Assembly (NCBI GenBank): GCA_017433975.1
Contig: JAFRGD010000028.1
Location: forward strand, 1 to 42,893
Reading direction: 5' to 3'
Origin: Mogibacterium sp.
GTDB lineage: Bacteria > Bacillota > Clostridia > Peptostreptococcales > Anaerovoracaceae
Length of the DNA: 42,893 nucleotides
Position numbers and translations under genes: made by a program. The notes below the pieces were generated by a model. It made no database searches. It saw only the letters and a list, made by a program, of their open reading frames with translations, and was not told the origin of the DNA. Shown piece after piece: positions 34,001 through 41,660 of the stretch; the first letter of the stretch is position 1, and each line of letters starts with the position of its first letter.

Positions 34001-34514
34001 GGTTTTCGATGACTACATCAAAAAGATCAAAGAGCAGGGCGACTTCCGCAACATGGGCTCGGACATCTTCTTCCACGGCATCTCCCTCGGCCAGACCTGC
34101 GAGATCACGCTCAAGCAGGGCAAGACGATGGTCATCGCGCTGGAGGACGTCGGCAAGCCGAATGAATCCGGCTTCCGCGACCTCACGTTCAGCGTGAACG
34201 GCAACCGCCGCGTCGTATCGATCAAGGACAAATCAGCCCTGACCAATTCCGCCGTTTCGGGCTCCAACATCCAGTTCGCCAAGGGCGACGACCCGAGCGA
34301 GATCGGCGCCAACATCCCGGGCAACATCATCAAGGTCCTGGTCGCCAAGGGCGACGCGGTCAAAAAAGGCCAGCCGGTCGCGATCATCGAGGCCATGAAG
34401 ATGGAGACCAACGTCATCTCTCCAAAGGATGGAGTGATCGAAAAAGTATTCGTTAAGGAAGGGGACAGCGTCAAATCCGGACAGCTCGTCGCGACGCTGG
34501 AACCCGAAGAATAA
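31053..34514 (+). CDS. pyc: Pyruvate carboxylase
   Basis: This 1153-residue single-chain enzyme converts pyruvate, bicarbonate and ATP to oxaloacetate. Domains are in the canonical order: biotin carboxylase (1-455; KVLIANRGEIAIRIIRA, KAAAGGGGRGMRIV and the FIEMNTRIQVEHTVTEM active-site block), carboxyltransferase (about 535-800; DTSFRDAQQSLIATRMRT and EMWGGATFDVQMRFL), the allosteric linker/PC-specific segment, and the C-terminal biotin carrier domain with EAMKMETNV (biotinyl Lys in the AMKM motif). A RBS AGGAGG lies 7 nt before the ATG. No separate subunits are missing. It lies between typA and buk; anaplerotic oxaloacetate from pyruvate is its role. Confidence 0.98.
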   Translation: MAEIKNFKKVLIANRGEIAIRIIRACRELGIRTVAIYSDEDKNSLFRTKAHEAYEIGKGKSPIDAYLDINEIIRMAKSKGCDAIHPGYGFLAENADFAKACRNAGIEFIGPTYEMMNSLGDKIQSKLVAERVGVPTIPGVDAAIASEEEALDFANRCGYPIMLKAAAGGGGRGMRIVRNEEELLPQFRSASSEAIKAFGNGAIFIERYLEEPKHIEVQILGDKYGNIVHLYDRDCSVQRRHQKVIEFTPALCINDEQRRVICEDALKLARAVGYQSAGTCEFLLDKEGNHYFIEMNTRIQVEHTVTEMVTGIDLVQSQILVAEGYPLYSGEIGIRSQDDIKLNGYAIQCRITTEDPANNFAPDTGTISLYRSAAGFGIRLDGGNGFTGSVITPYYDSLLVKICAHGRTFNDTVNKARRALKEMRIEGVKTNIGFLLNVLNHPDFRAGRCNTGFIHDNPELLNIRAVRNEEIQVLDFLGNKIVNETKGVHKDFNVPVVPKTISKEEIKKLRGTKQLLDELGPKGVADWALAQKKLLLTDTSFRDAQQSLIATRMRTKDLAKIAPAMADFGRDFFSYEMWGGATFDVQMRFLNEDPWERLETLRAEIPNVLMQMLLRGANAVGYRNYPDNTIREFVRQSAKAGIDVFRIFDSLNWVRGMEIALDEALNQGVIAEACMCYTGDILDASREKYNLNYYVKMAKELERRGTHILGIKDMSGLLKPLAASKLITALKNEIAIPIHLHTHDTTGNGVATILMAATAGLDIADAAFNSMSGLTSQPALNSIVAALEHSDRDTGMDVDKLQKISDYWVDVRPVYSNFESDLKAASADIYRLEIPGGQYSNLKPQVESFGIGHKFDEVKDMYVRVNKMLGDIVKVTPSSKVVGDLAIFMVQNDLTPETIVEKGVNFDFPDSAVSYFEGMMGQPEGGFPEDLQKVVLKGKEPITCRPGELLPDDDLEGFRAHIRTDLGLEGTDQEVMSYAMYPKVFDDYIKKIKEQGDFRNMGSDIFFHGISLGQTCEITLKQGKTMVIALEDVGKPNESGFRDLTFSVNGNRRVVSIKDKSALTNSAVSGSNIQFAKGDDPSEIGANIPGNIIKVLVAKGDAVKKGQPVAIIEAMKMETNVISPKDGVIEKVFVKEGDSVKSGQLVATLEPEE

Positions 34515-34564
34515 GTAGTTATAACAGTAGTACCATTAGTTTTCTGTCATGAAAGGAGAGGAAA

Positions 34565-35626
34565 ATGAGAATCCTAGTCATCAACCCGGGCGCGACGTCG
34601 ACCAAGATCGCGGTCTTTGAGGACGAGAAAGAAGTCATGCGCGTCGGCATCAACCACGACGCGGCCAAGATCGCGGAGTATCCGCACGTCGTCGACCAGA
34701 TGCCGTTCCGCAGAGACGTCATCCTGCAGACCATCACCGAAAAGGGCTACAAGCTCGAGGACTTTGATGCGATCTGCGGCAGAGGCGGCCTGTTCAAACA
34801 CATCCCGTCCGGCACCTACAAGGTCAACGACGCGGTCATCGAGGACATCAAGCACCCGCCGTACGGGGAACACGCGGCCAACCTCGGCGCGTACATCTCC
34901 AAGGAACTGGCGGACCAGGTCGGCATCCCGGCGTTCTTCGTCGACCCGGTCTGCGTCGATGAGTTCGAGCCGCTGGCGCGCTATTCCGGCCTGAACTATC
35001 CGGGATTCGAACGGCAGAGTTTCTTCCACGCGCTGAACCACAAGGCCGTCGCCCGCAAGGCGGCGGAGTCTCTCGGCAAGCCGTACGAAGAGCTGAACCT
35101 CATCGTCTGCCACCTCGGCGGCGGCGTTTCGGTCGCTGCGCACAAGAAAGGCAGAGTCGTCGACGTGTTCAACGTCAAGGACGAGGGTTCGATGGGCATG
35201 GACCGCGGCGGCACGCTGCCGGCCAACGCGCTGGTCAACCTCTGCTTCTCCGGCCTCACCAAGGCGGACGTCAAGCGCATTATCGGTCAGGAGGGCGGCG
35301 TGTACTCCTACACCGGGACCAAGGACTGCCTGGAGGTCGAAACCAAGGCGCTCGAAGGGGACGAGACCATGAAGAACGCATTCGAAGCGCTGGCGTACCA
35401 GCTGGCCAAGGACGTCGGTTCGATGGCGGCCGTGCTCAAGTTTGACGTCGATGCGATCGTCTACACGGGCGGCATGGCGTACAGTAAACCACTGTGCAAC
35501 ATGATTACCGATTACGTCGGAAAGATCGCTCCGGTGCTGAAATTCCCGGGCGAAGAGGAGATGAAAGCCCTTGCGGAAGGCGCGCTGAGGGCGCTTACGA
35601 CCGGCAAATGGGAGACTTACGAATAA
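34565..35626 (+). CDS. buk: Butyrate kinase
   Basis: Butyrate kinase makes butyrate and ATP from butyryl phosphate, the last step of one route of butyrate formation; branched-chain and acetate-kinase-like relatives exist. The 353-residue protein has the acetokinase-superfamily phosphate motifs: INPGATSTKIAVFEDEKEV at the N-terminus, HLGGGVSVAAHKKGRVVDV near residue 180, DRGGTLPANALV and the C-terminal YTGGMAYSKPLC. Buk hallmarks are AICGRGGLFKHIPSGTYKVND and PPYGEHAANLGAYISKEL. AAAGGAGAGG lies just before the ATG. The partner phosphotransbutyrylase gene (ptb) is not in the window. Confidence 0.95.
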   Translation: MRILVINPGATSTKIAVFEDEKEVMRVGINHDAAKIAEYPHVVDQMPFRRDVILQTITEKGYKLEDFDAICGRGGLFKHIPSGTYKVNDAVIEDIKHPPYGEHAANLGAYISKELADQVGIPAFFVDPVCVDEFEPLARYSGLNYPGFERQSFFHALNHKAVARKAAESLGKPYEELNLIVCHLGGGVSVAAHKKGRVVDVFNVKDEGSMGMDRGGTLPANALVNLCFSGLTKADVKRIIGQEGGVYSYTGTKDCLEVETKALEGDETMKNAFEALAYQLAKDVGSMAAVLKFDVDAIVYTGGMAYSKPLCNMITDYVGKIAPVLKFPGEEEMKALAEGALRALTTGKWETYE

Positions 35627-35642
35627 AATTTATTCGTCAATC

Positions 35643-35677
35643 AAACAAAACCGGCAGAACCGATGAATTCTGCCGGT
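35643..35677 (-). terminator. Terminator of the SNF2-MATE gene pair (- strand)
   Basis: A 10-bp perfect stem (ACCGGCAGAA at 35650-35659 with TTCTGCCGGT at 35668-35677) with an 8-nt loop is followed on the - strand by a T-rich tract (TTTGTTTGA). It sits 22 bp past the SNF2 stop and also 24 bp past the + strand buk stop, where the tract is less favourable. Confidence 0.8.
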
Positions 35678-35698
35678 CAGATTCAGAATACTGATGAA

Positions 35699-37876
35699 CT
35701 ATTGACCATCCGACGGGCTCGCTGCGAGGTATCGCGCGAGCTCGTTGTCTATGTAAGCGTTGATCCAGTCGCGGTCGACGATGGTTTCGGTCGCCTCGGC
35801 CATCGTGGAGTCCTCCGCATAGTTGTCGAACTCGGCTTGTTTCTCCGCGAGGACGTCGAGTATTGCCTCGTCGATGGTCTCCGGGCAGACCAGGTGGAAG
35901 ACCAGAACGTTGCGGATCTGGCCCATCCGGTACACGCGGGAGAGCGCCTGGTGCTCGAGCGACGGCTTGATCTGCGGCTCGCAAAAGATGACCACGCTGG
36001 CGGTCTGGATGTTGAGACCTGTCCCGCCGGCCTGGATCTGGCAGACCAGGACCCGGCCGTCCGGCCCGTTGGTGAAGTCGTCGATGATGGCCTGCCGCTC
36101 CTCGACAGGGGTGCTGCCGGTGATGACGCCGGCGCACTTCGGGCCGAGCAGGGCGGCGGCCTTGCTCACCGTGTCGCGGTAGAAGGAATACACGACCCCT
36201 TTGCGGTTTTCGAGGGCGATTTCCTCCGCGAGCTCCGCGAGGCGGACCGCCTTGGCGGAGTTTTTCATATCGTCATGCTGAAACGACACGCGCCGCATGC
36301 CGTGGACGTCCCGCGCCTCCAGGCATTCGATGTACGCAGCGACGTCCTGGACGGTCATCGCGCACCATTCGTACTGCGGCTCGATCGGCGGGAGCTCCTG
36401 GAGGACCTGCTCCCGGAGGCGCCGGAGGTAGAGCGGCGCCAGCATCTCGCGGAATTCCGGGACGCGGCTCATGGACGCGGCGGAGCGGACCTCGTCCGTC
36501 ATGTCCGGACGGATGAAGTCGATCAGCTGGCACATCTCCGCGACGCGGTTCTCGAGCGGGGTGCCGGTCATCAGCAGGATGTGCTCCGACTCCTCGTTCA
36601 GGCGGCGGACGTACCGCGTGCGCCGGGCGGAAGGGTTCTTGATGTAGTGGGCTTCGTCGACGACCAGCATCGCGAGGGTCATCTCCTCATCGATTCCGTC
36701 GATGATGCGGCCCATGGTCTCGTAATTCGTGACGGCGGCGCCGCCGGACTGCTGCCAGCGGTCGAACGCGTCCTCCATGTCCGGGCCGTGCAGGAAATAT
36801 ACCGGGATGTCGCTGAACTTCTGAAGCTCGCGGCACCAGTTGATCAGAACACTGGCCGGGCACACGACGAGAAAGAACGGTTCCGCGTCAGCGGCTTCCG
36901 ACTGCGCGCAGGCGCGGAGGTGCGTCATCGCCGCAATCGCCTGAACAGTCTTGCCGAGCCCCATTTCGTCGCCGAGCAGGACGCGCTTCTGGTGCAGGAT
37001 GTATTTGGTTCCAAACTGTTGGTACGAGCGGAGCGTCCCCTTGAACCCGGAGAGGTCGAGCTCCATCGCGTCGATGTCGGACGCGAGCTTCGCCGGGATG
37101 CTGCTGTAGATCAGAGGCTTTGGAAGGTGGTCGCCGGCGATGGATTCAAAGATCGCGTAATACGTCGCGCTGTCCGCGCGGAAGGCCGCCATGGCCTCCG
37201 CCGGAGGGATTTGCAGGATGGCGTCGTACTGCCGGAAGGCGTCCCTGGCCTTTGTGTAGACGTCGCTCGTAAAGAAATCAAAGAGCTCTCCGTAGGCCGC
37301 GACCGTCGCGAGTTTTTTTGCGCGGCCGGAAAAGACCCACTGCAACCGCTTCTCGATTACTTCGCGCGACAAGAGGTCCTCCGCGAAGCTGTGGACAAAG
37401 CCGTACAGATCGGTGAGCGCCTTGCGGTGCTCCTGCCCGCGCAGGAACGAGGTGATGGCCGCGACGATGGCGGTGTTTTCCTTGCTCTCGTCGTCCGGCC
37501 GGATCGTGACCGAGGCGTAGTCCATGAGATGGTTATGGAAGTCCGCGATGATGCTCTTGATCGCTTGGACCTGCTTGTCGCCGATGCCTTCGATGGCCCG
37601 GAGGCCGCGGTCTCCCGCAGACTCCACGTCACCGAGCGTCTCATAGCCCGCCTTTTGCAGCAGGGAAACGCGGATGCCCGCGTGCGACTTGCTGAGCTCC
37701 TCAATCGGAACCTGCTTGAGGGCGTCCTTGGAGTACGCGAGCAGGGAAGCCATGCAGGCGTCCGTGATCGCCTGGCGCTGGTCCGCTTCGCCCTTCATGA
37801 GAGCCGTAAAGCGGCGGTCGATGCCGGCCAGGTTCGCGCGCATCTGATTCAGTTCTTTGAGGTCCGGTCGTTCCAA
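35699..37876 (-). CDS. SNF2-family DEAD/DEAH-box helicase with helix-hairpin-helix module
   Basis: The 725-residue protein has an N-terminal region of about 280 residues with a helix-hairpin-helix-like segment (AGYETLGDVESAGDRGLRAIEGIGDKQVQAIKSII, 76-110) and then the two RecA lobes of SNF2 ATPases: Walker A GDEMGLGKT at 302-310, DEAH at 407-410, TGTP at 438-441, and the second-lobe motifs QAGGTGLNIQ and LSRVYRMGQ. These ATPases translocate on double-stranded DNA and are common in repair, recombination and defence; no partner gene of a known defence set is adjacent. Start is TTG at 37876, fixed by GGAGG 5 nt upstream. It lies 13 bp after the MATE gene, so the pair is likely one operon. Confidence 0.9.
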   Translation of the reverse strand: MERPDLKELNQMRANLAGIDRRFTALMKGEADQRQAITDACMASLLAYSKDALKQVPIEELSKSHAGIRVSLLQKAGYETLGDVESAGDRGLRAIEGIGDKQVQAIKSIIADFHNHLMDYASVTIRPDDESKENTAIVAAITSFLRGQEHRKALTDLYGFVHSFAEDLLSREVIEKRLQWVFSGRAKKLATVAAYGELFDFFTSDVYTKARDAFRQYDAILQIPPAEAMAAFRADSATYYAIFESIAGDHLPKPLIYSSIPAKLASDIDAMELDLSGFKGTLRSYQQFGTKYILHQKRVLLGDEMGLGKTVQAIAAMTHLRACAQSEAADAEPFFLVVCPASVLINWCRELQKFSDIPVYFLHGPDMEDAFDRWQQSGGAAVTNYETMGRIIDGIDEEMTLAMLVVDEAHYIKNPSARRTRYVRRLNEESEHILLMTGTPLENRVAEMCQLIDFIRPDMTDEVRSAASMSRVPEFREMLAPLYLRRLREQVLQELPPIEPQYEWCAMTVQDVAAYIECLEARDVHGMRRVSFQHDDMKNSAKAVRLAELAEEIALENRKGVVYSFYRDTVSKAAALLGPKCAGVITGSTPVEERQAIIDDFTNGPDGRVLVCQIQAGGTGLNIQTASVVIFCEPQIKPSLEHQALSRVYRMGQIRNVLVFHLVCPETIDEAILDVLAEKQAEFDNYAEDSTMAEATETIVDRDWINAYIDNELARYLAASPSDGQ

Positions 37877-37889
37877 GAGCGCCTCCGAT

Positions 37890-39263
37890 TCAATTCGTAA
37901 TCAAAGATTTGGTCTTCCACTTCCCCCGCTTATAGAAGTAGAAGGATAGCGTCGCGCCGATCAGCCACGCGATCAGCATGGAGATGAACATCATGGAGAA
38001 CTCTCCGTGCGGGTTCTCCGGGGAGCGGGTCAGCCAGGTCATCAGATAGGCGAGGGGAACGCGGATGAACACGGACGTCAGCATCGACAGATACATCGGG
38101 GTCACCGCGTCGCCCGCGCCGCGCATCACGCCCTGGAGGCACTGTGTGACTTCCATGGCGATGTAGCCGACGCCGAGGATCATCATCATGTGATAGCTCT
38201 GATCGATCAGCTCTTCGGTGTTGGTAAAGAGCGCCATCAGGTGTTTCCCGAACAACAAAATCAGCCCGGTGATGACGGTCGACGTGCAAACAGCCACGAG
38301 GGTGCCTTTGTGCGCGCCTTCCTCCACACGGTCGATCCGGCCCGCACCGGTGTTCTGACCGGAGAAGGTCGTCATGGCGTTTCCGAACGAGAAGGCCGGC
38401 ATCATGACAAAGCCGTCAATCCGCATGACGATGACGTTGGTCGCGATGCACATCGGACCGAACTGATTGGTCAGCGCCTGGGTTGAGATGATCGCCAGGG
38501 AGAAGATCATCTGCGTCACGCCGGACGGCAGTCCGAGGCGGAAGAGCTCCCCGACGTATTTGCGTTCCAGCCTGAGATAGCGGAAGGCGAGGTCGAAGCA
38601 GTCCGTTTTGCGGTTGAGCTTCAGCAGTGCGAGGAACGCGGAGATCCACTGCGCGATGACGGTCGCCAGCGCGACTCCAGCGACGCCCATGCCGAGCGAG
38701 GCGACGAAATAAAGATCGAGGACGATATTAAGGGTGGTCGCGATTACTAGGTAGAGAAGCGCGGATACGGAGTCCCCGAGGCCGCGGAGCACGCCGCCAA
38801 GGATGTTATAGTAGAGGCAGCCTGCGCCGCCGATAAAGAGAATTGCCAGATAAGACTGACACCAGTCGATGACCTCCGCCGGCGTATTCAGAAACCGGAG
38901 GAGCGGCATGGTGATCAGCGGCGCGATCGCCATCATGACCAGCGCCGAGAGGAAGGTCAGCGTGATGCAGCAGCCGATCGCTTTGGAGAGGTCCTCCCGC
39001 CGCCGGGCGCCAAAATACTGGGACACCATGATCCCCGCGCCGACCGAGATTCCGATGAAGAGCACCAGAAGCAGATTGACGACCGGACCGGCGCTCCCGA
39101 CGGCCGCCAGCGCGTTGTCTCCGACGAACTTCCCGACGACGATGCTGTCGACGGTGTTATATAATTGCTGGAATATGTTCCCGATCAGAAGCGGGATCAT
39201 GAAGCGGACGATCTGCCGGACCGGGTCGCCAACGGTCAGGTCCACTGGTTTGAACAAGTCCAT
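37890..39263 (-). CDS. MATE-family multidrug efflux transporter
   Basis: The 457-residue protein has twelve predicted membrane helices in two six-helix halves, as in the MATE/NorM family, with the first-helix motif FMIPLLIGNIFQQLYNTVDSIVVGKFVG (split by the family's conserved residues) and the LGDSVSALLY and QCLQGVMRGAGDA blocks. Such proteins export cationic drugs or metabolites using a Na+ or proton gradient. I chose the ATG at 39263, since the extra N-terminal residues from an ATG at 39311 would lie over the promoter; the RBS (AAAGGG) is 11 nt away, a little far. It is divergent from the tRNA-Ser gene. Confidence 0.9.
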   Translation of the reverse strand: MDLFKPVDLTVGDPVRQIVRFMIPLLIGNIFQQLYNTVDSIVVGKFVGDNALAAVGSAGPVVNLLLVLFIGISVGAGIMVSQYFGARRREDLSKAIGCCITLTFLSALVMMAIAPLITMPLLRFLNTPAEVIDWCQSYLAILFIGGAGCLYYNILGGVLRGLGDSVSALLYLVIATTLNIVLDLYFVASLGMGVAGVALATVIAQWISAFLALLKLNRKTDCFDLAFRYLRLERKYVGELFRLGLPSGVTQMIFSLAIISTQALTNQFGPMCIATNVIVMRIDGFVMMPAFSFGNAMTTFSGQNTGAGRIDRVEEGAHKGTLVAVCTSTVITGLILLFGKHLMALFTNTEELIDQSYHMMMILGVGYIAMEVTQCLQGVMRGAGDAVTPMYLSMLTSVFIRVPLAYLMTWLTRSPENPHGEFSMMFISMLIAWLIGATLSFYFYKRGKWKTKSLITN

Positions 39264-39294
39264 AGAATAGAATACCCTTTCTATAAGTATCGAT

Positions 39295-39300
39295 ATTGTA
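39295..39300 (-). promoter_or_regulatory. Extended -10 promoter element of the MATE gene
   Basis: TACAAT on the - strand, preceded by TGG (extended -10 TGn), lies 31 bp before the chosen ATG. No good -35 is seen. Confidence 0.45.
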
Positions 39301-39435
39301 CCATAATTCATACAACGAATACACGATTCGTTCCTTACTTTTTTCTTGCAGTGTGGAATATTCTGTGTTATTATAATTGAGCGTTCAGAAAAGGGACGCT
39401 TTTAGCCGCATAATATGATTCATATTATTAGACGT

Positions 39436-39523
39436 GGAGGATTGACCGAGCGGCTAAGGAGCCTGATTGGAAATCAGGTAAGGTGTAACAGCCCCGTGGG
39501 TTCGAGTCCCATGTCCTCCGCCA
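39436..39523 (+). tRNA. tRNA-Ser (anticodon GGA)
   Basis: The 88-nt sequence folds into a type II tRNA. The acceptor arm pairs GGAGGAT (39436-39442) with GTCCTCC (39513-39519), followed by the discriminator G and an encoded CCA. The anticodon arm CCTGA/TCAGG encloses the loop TTGGAAA, giving anticodon GGA (39469-39471), read as serine UCC/UCU. A long variable arm with the TAAGGTGTAACAGCC region and the T-arm GGTTCGAGTCC fit tRNA-Ser. Upstream, TATAAT (39372-39377) and a short hairpin with a T run (39380-39403) are present but have no clear role. The 3' end is the probable attachment site of the downstream integrative element. Confidence 0.96.
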
Positions 39524-39526
39524 CAG

Positions 39527-39559
39527 AGCCCTGTAATTGCAATAGTTACGGGGCTTTTT
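39527..39559 (+). terminator. Terminator after tRNA-Ser
   Basis: AGCCCTGTAA (39527-39536) pairs with TTACGGGGCT (39546-39555) with one G-U pair, followed by TTTT. Confidence 0.8.
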
Positions 39560-39573
39560 CGTGCGTGGGGATT

Positions 39574-39592
39574 TTGGGTACAATTGGGTACA
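39574..39592 (+). repeat. Tandem TTGGGTACA sites next to the integrase
   Basis: TTGGGTACA occurs at 39574-39582 and 39584-39592, one helical turn (10 bp) apart, between the tRNA terminator and the integrase stop. Repeats of this size near the att site are typical arm-type sites of tyrosine integrases. Confidence 0.6.
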
Positions 39593-39594
39593 GT

Positions 39595-40926
39595 TTATAC
39601 TGCACTAGGGATAGGAAGCTGAACGCGGGCATTTTCAAGCTGTCTGGCCCTTTCTTCCCGTTCAGACCTGTCAAAACAGTAATTGTTCAGAGTTGTTTTT
39701 GCATCCTTGTGACCGACGTATTTCTGAATGGTCTTGATATTCACCTGAGCGTCTATAAGAGAAGAAATAAAGGTCCTTCTACCTGCATAAGGCGTATTCT
39801 GGGGAATACCGATCTTTTTACAGAGACCAGGAAATGTCTTGCGAAGCCGGTCATAAAAGCTTTTGAACTGATCGTTCATCATGAAAATGTAAACTGGATC
39901 CTCTATACCGGCTTCTTCCTGCCTCTTCCTTGCAAGCGCGATCAAATTTTGAGCGAGGCTGGTCAGGAGTATGCGGCGGAAGCCATGTCCGGCCTTTGTG
40001 CGGTTCTCTATGATCCGATCCGCTTTGTCAGAATAGTACCGCCTGATAACGATCTCATCTCCATTAACATCTTCATATCTGAGGGCAATCATTTCACTCG
40101 GTCTCAAACCTAGCTGAAAGAGCATGATGATCCCAAGCGGCAGAAGCTGATGAATCGGATAGTAACTGCTCTCAAACCGTTCCAGACATTCTTTGTAGAG
40201 CGCGAGTTCCTTATCCGGAGACAGGACTTTATTCTCATCCGCTTTCAATTCAGGCTGACGGAAGACGTTGCGGTTGGTGATCTTGAGCATAGGGTAGGGG
40301 TTTTTGGAAATGATTTCTTCCATGGCTGCATATTCAAACATCTGCTTCATCCAGGTCGAAACATTTCCGTATTCCTTTTGCGTCATATCATGCTCGGCAA
40401 TCAGGCCGTACGCCCATTCCTGAAGCATCTTCAGACGGATCGATCTGATAGGAACCGTGATGATTGCCGTACCTTCATAATAGTTCTTCCAGATGGACAT
40501 GTTTCTGACGACTGTAGATTCGCTCCACGTCGTACGTCTCTTATACTCAAGAAATTCTGGAAAGATGCTGACAAGGGTAGGCTCTTTAACCTTTTCAACG
40601 TTCTCAAGATGCCATAGGAACACCTTTTCAAGCAATTCGTCTTCCGTATTTGCTTTGATCGTGTATCTGCCTTCACTTCGGCTTTTGTCTTTTAGGCGGA
40701 TATAGTATCGCTTGTCTTTTCCGTCCAGCCTTTTGATATGGTCTCTGTAATTGTCAAGGATCTTGGCTTTGCGTGCTTTTCTCATGTATTCTCTCACGCC
40801 GTCCAAGTCAATAGTACCATCCGTATTGCGATGTTGCAAACATAGAGTAAGATTATTGGCTAGATATTTCAGGACATCCTCATCAGAAGGTGTCAGAGTA
40901 TGATACTGTAAAGTTGGATTCGCCAT
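39595..40926 (-). CDS. int: Tyrosine recombinase (integrase)
   Basis: The 443-residue integrase has an N-terminal arm/SAM-like DNA-binding region (about 1-220) and a catalytic domain with Arg275 (QLGLRPSEMI), Lys311 (NRTKAGHGF), Arg383 in YAGRRTF, His406 in VGHKDAKTT and the nucleophile Tyr416 (TTLNNY). Phage-like tyrosine integrases catalyse site-specific insertion at the tRNA 3' end. The usual His of the HxxR box is replaced by Tyr380, so the box reads YAGR. A strong AAAGGAGGTG ribosome site lies 8 nt before the ATG at 40926. Codon use is markedly AT-richer than the chromosomal genes, consistent with transfer. Confidence 0.95.
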   Translation of the reverse strand: MANPTLQYHTLTPSDEDVLKYLANNLTLCLQHRNTDGTIDLDGVREYMRKARKAKILDNYRDHIKRLDGKDKRYYIRLKDKSRSEGRYTIKANTEDELLEKVFLWHLENVEKVKEPTLVSIFPEFLEYKRRTTWSESTVVRNMSIWKNYYEGTAIITVPIRSIRLKMLQEWAYGLIAEHDMTQKEYGNVSTWMKQMFEYAAMEEIISKNPYPMLKITNRNVFRQPELKADENKVLSPDKELALYKECLERFESSYYPIHQLLPLGIIMLFQLGLRPSEMIALRYEDVNGDEIVIRRYYSDKADRIIENRTKAGHGFRRILLTSLAQNLIALARKRQEEAGIEDPVYIFMMNDQFKSFYDRLRKTFPGLCKKIGIPQNTPYAGRRTFISSLIDAQVNIKTIQKYVGHKDAKTTLNNYCFDRSEREERARQLENARVQLPIPSAV

Positions 40927-40975
40927 ATCCCGGCACCTCCTTTCTGCAGAGTTTTGTTCGAATCCGTTGTTTCGG

Positions 40976-41320
40976 TCACGGCTTTTTCGGCGGCGTTTTC
41001 GACCGCTGTCCCACGGATATCCTGAGCGTTTCGATCAGAATCACACCGAGTTTTCGCACCAGATCGATGCAGAAGCTGCGGAGCTCCGCGTCAGACCCGG
41101 ACCGTACAACGTTTTCCAGATCGTGGATCAACGGCCTCAACCGAAGCAAACTTTCCTCCAATTCCCTGGAAGGCATCTCCCGCGGTTCCTTCTTCATGGC
41201 GAGTTGACGGAGATATTCCGAGGTCGAGAGCCGGCATTTTGCAGCGTTCTTTTCGATCCGGTCCTTTTCTTCCGGGGTCACCCGGATGTTTATTCCGAGT
41301 TTGCGTTTTCTGTTTGACAT
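40976..41320 (-). CDS. mobC: MobC-like ribbon-helix-helix mobilization protein
   Basis: The 114-residue protein has a ribbon-helix-helix motif near its N-terminus (LGINIRVTPEEKDRIEKNAAKCRLSTSEYLRQLA, residues 7-41), the signature of plasmid mobilization relaxosome proteins MobC, followed by a helical region with a basic tail (RSKTPPKKP). MobC-type proteins help a relaxase bind and open the oriT. The ATG at 41320 is chosen because AAGGAG lies 6 nt upstream; the open frame farther upstream runs through non-coding repeats. It could instead be a DNA-binding regulator of the element, as no relaxase is seen here. Confidence 0.75.
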   Translation of the reverse strand: MSNRKRKLGINIRVTPEEKDRIEKNAAKCRLSTSEYLRQLAMKKEPREMPSRELEESLLRLRPLIHDLENVVRSGSDAELRSFCIDLVRKLGVILIETLRISVGQRSKTPPKKP

Positions 41321-41386
41321 TTGATCTCCTTGCTTCTTCCATGGCCGGGGGTTTGGGGGCTTGCCACCAGGAACGTATTTGGGCGG

Positions 41387-41467
41387 AGGTGCACAAATGC
41401 TCTGCTTGTTGAATCTTTCAACAAGCGTATGCGTCACCACAGGTGCACAAATACAGTGCTTGTTAAA
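41387..41467 (+). repeat. Two 27-bp direct repeats, 54 bp apart
   Basis: Copies at 41387-41413 and 41441-41467 match at 23 of 27 positions, starting AGGTGCACAAAT and ending GCTTGTTNAA. They lie upstream of mobC in the 330-bp non-coding stretch 41321-41647. Confidence 0.8.
41404..41426. other. Perfect 10-bp hairpin overlapping the first direct repeat
   Basis: GCTTGTTGAA (41404-41413) and TTCAACAAGC (41417-41426) are perfect inverted repeats around a TCT loop. An inverted repeat of this type next to a MobC gene is a candidate oriT recognition structure; no nick site consensus can be confirmed. Confidence 0.6.
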
Positions 41468-41587
41468 GTCGGCGGCCGCCCTCTTGGCAATACCATCGGA
41501 TGCCCTTTGGCAATACCTGTGGCAATACACGAACGCCGGTCTTTCTCGATGCATCCGGTACATGCTCCTCCCATGCTCCTGTCCCGT

Positions 41588-41660
41588 TGTGACGGTTGTG
41601 ACGGTCATGACGGTCAGATACATATATATGTTTGACCGTCACTACCGTCATTGACCGTCA
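41588..41660. repeat. Iteron cluster: TGACGGT repeats in dyad around an AT palindrome
   Basis: Forward TGACGGT occurs at 41590-41596, 41599-41605 and 41608-41614 (9-bp period). The 12-bp palindrome ACATATATATGT (41620-41631) is in the middle. Reverse ACCGTCA follows at 41635-41641, 41644-41650 and 41654-41660, with a seventh copy at 41682-41688 inside the repA 3' end. The stop codon of repA lies in the cluster. This looks like binding sites of a replication initiator or regulator. Confidence 0.8.

Noticed and set aside
35663..37900. 745-codon + strand open frame opposite the SNF2 gene
   Set aside because: Antisense shadow of a clearly recognisable helicase; Arg/Glu/Asp/Val-rich composition is the usual sign of such shadows.
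39380..39403. Hairpin with TTT upstream of tRNA-Ser as a terminator
   Set aside because: It follows a TATAAT and precedes the tRNA, no + strand gene ends there, and the stem has a G-T pair; role unclear, so not listed as a feature.
41321..41623. N-terminal extension of the MobC-like protein
   Set aside because: The extra 101 codons cover direct repeats, a hairpin and iterons, while AAGGAG marks the ATG at 41320.
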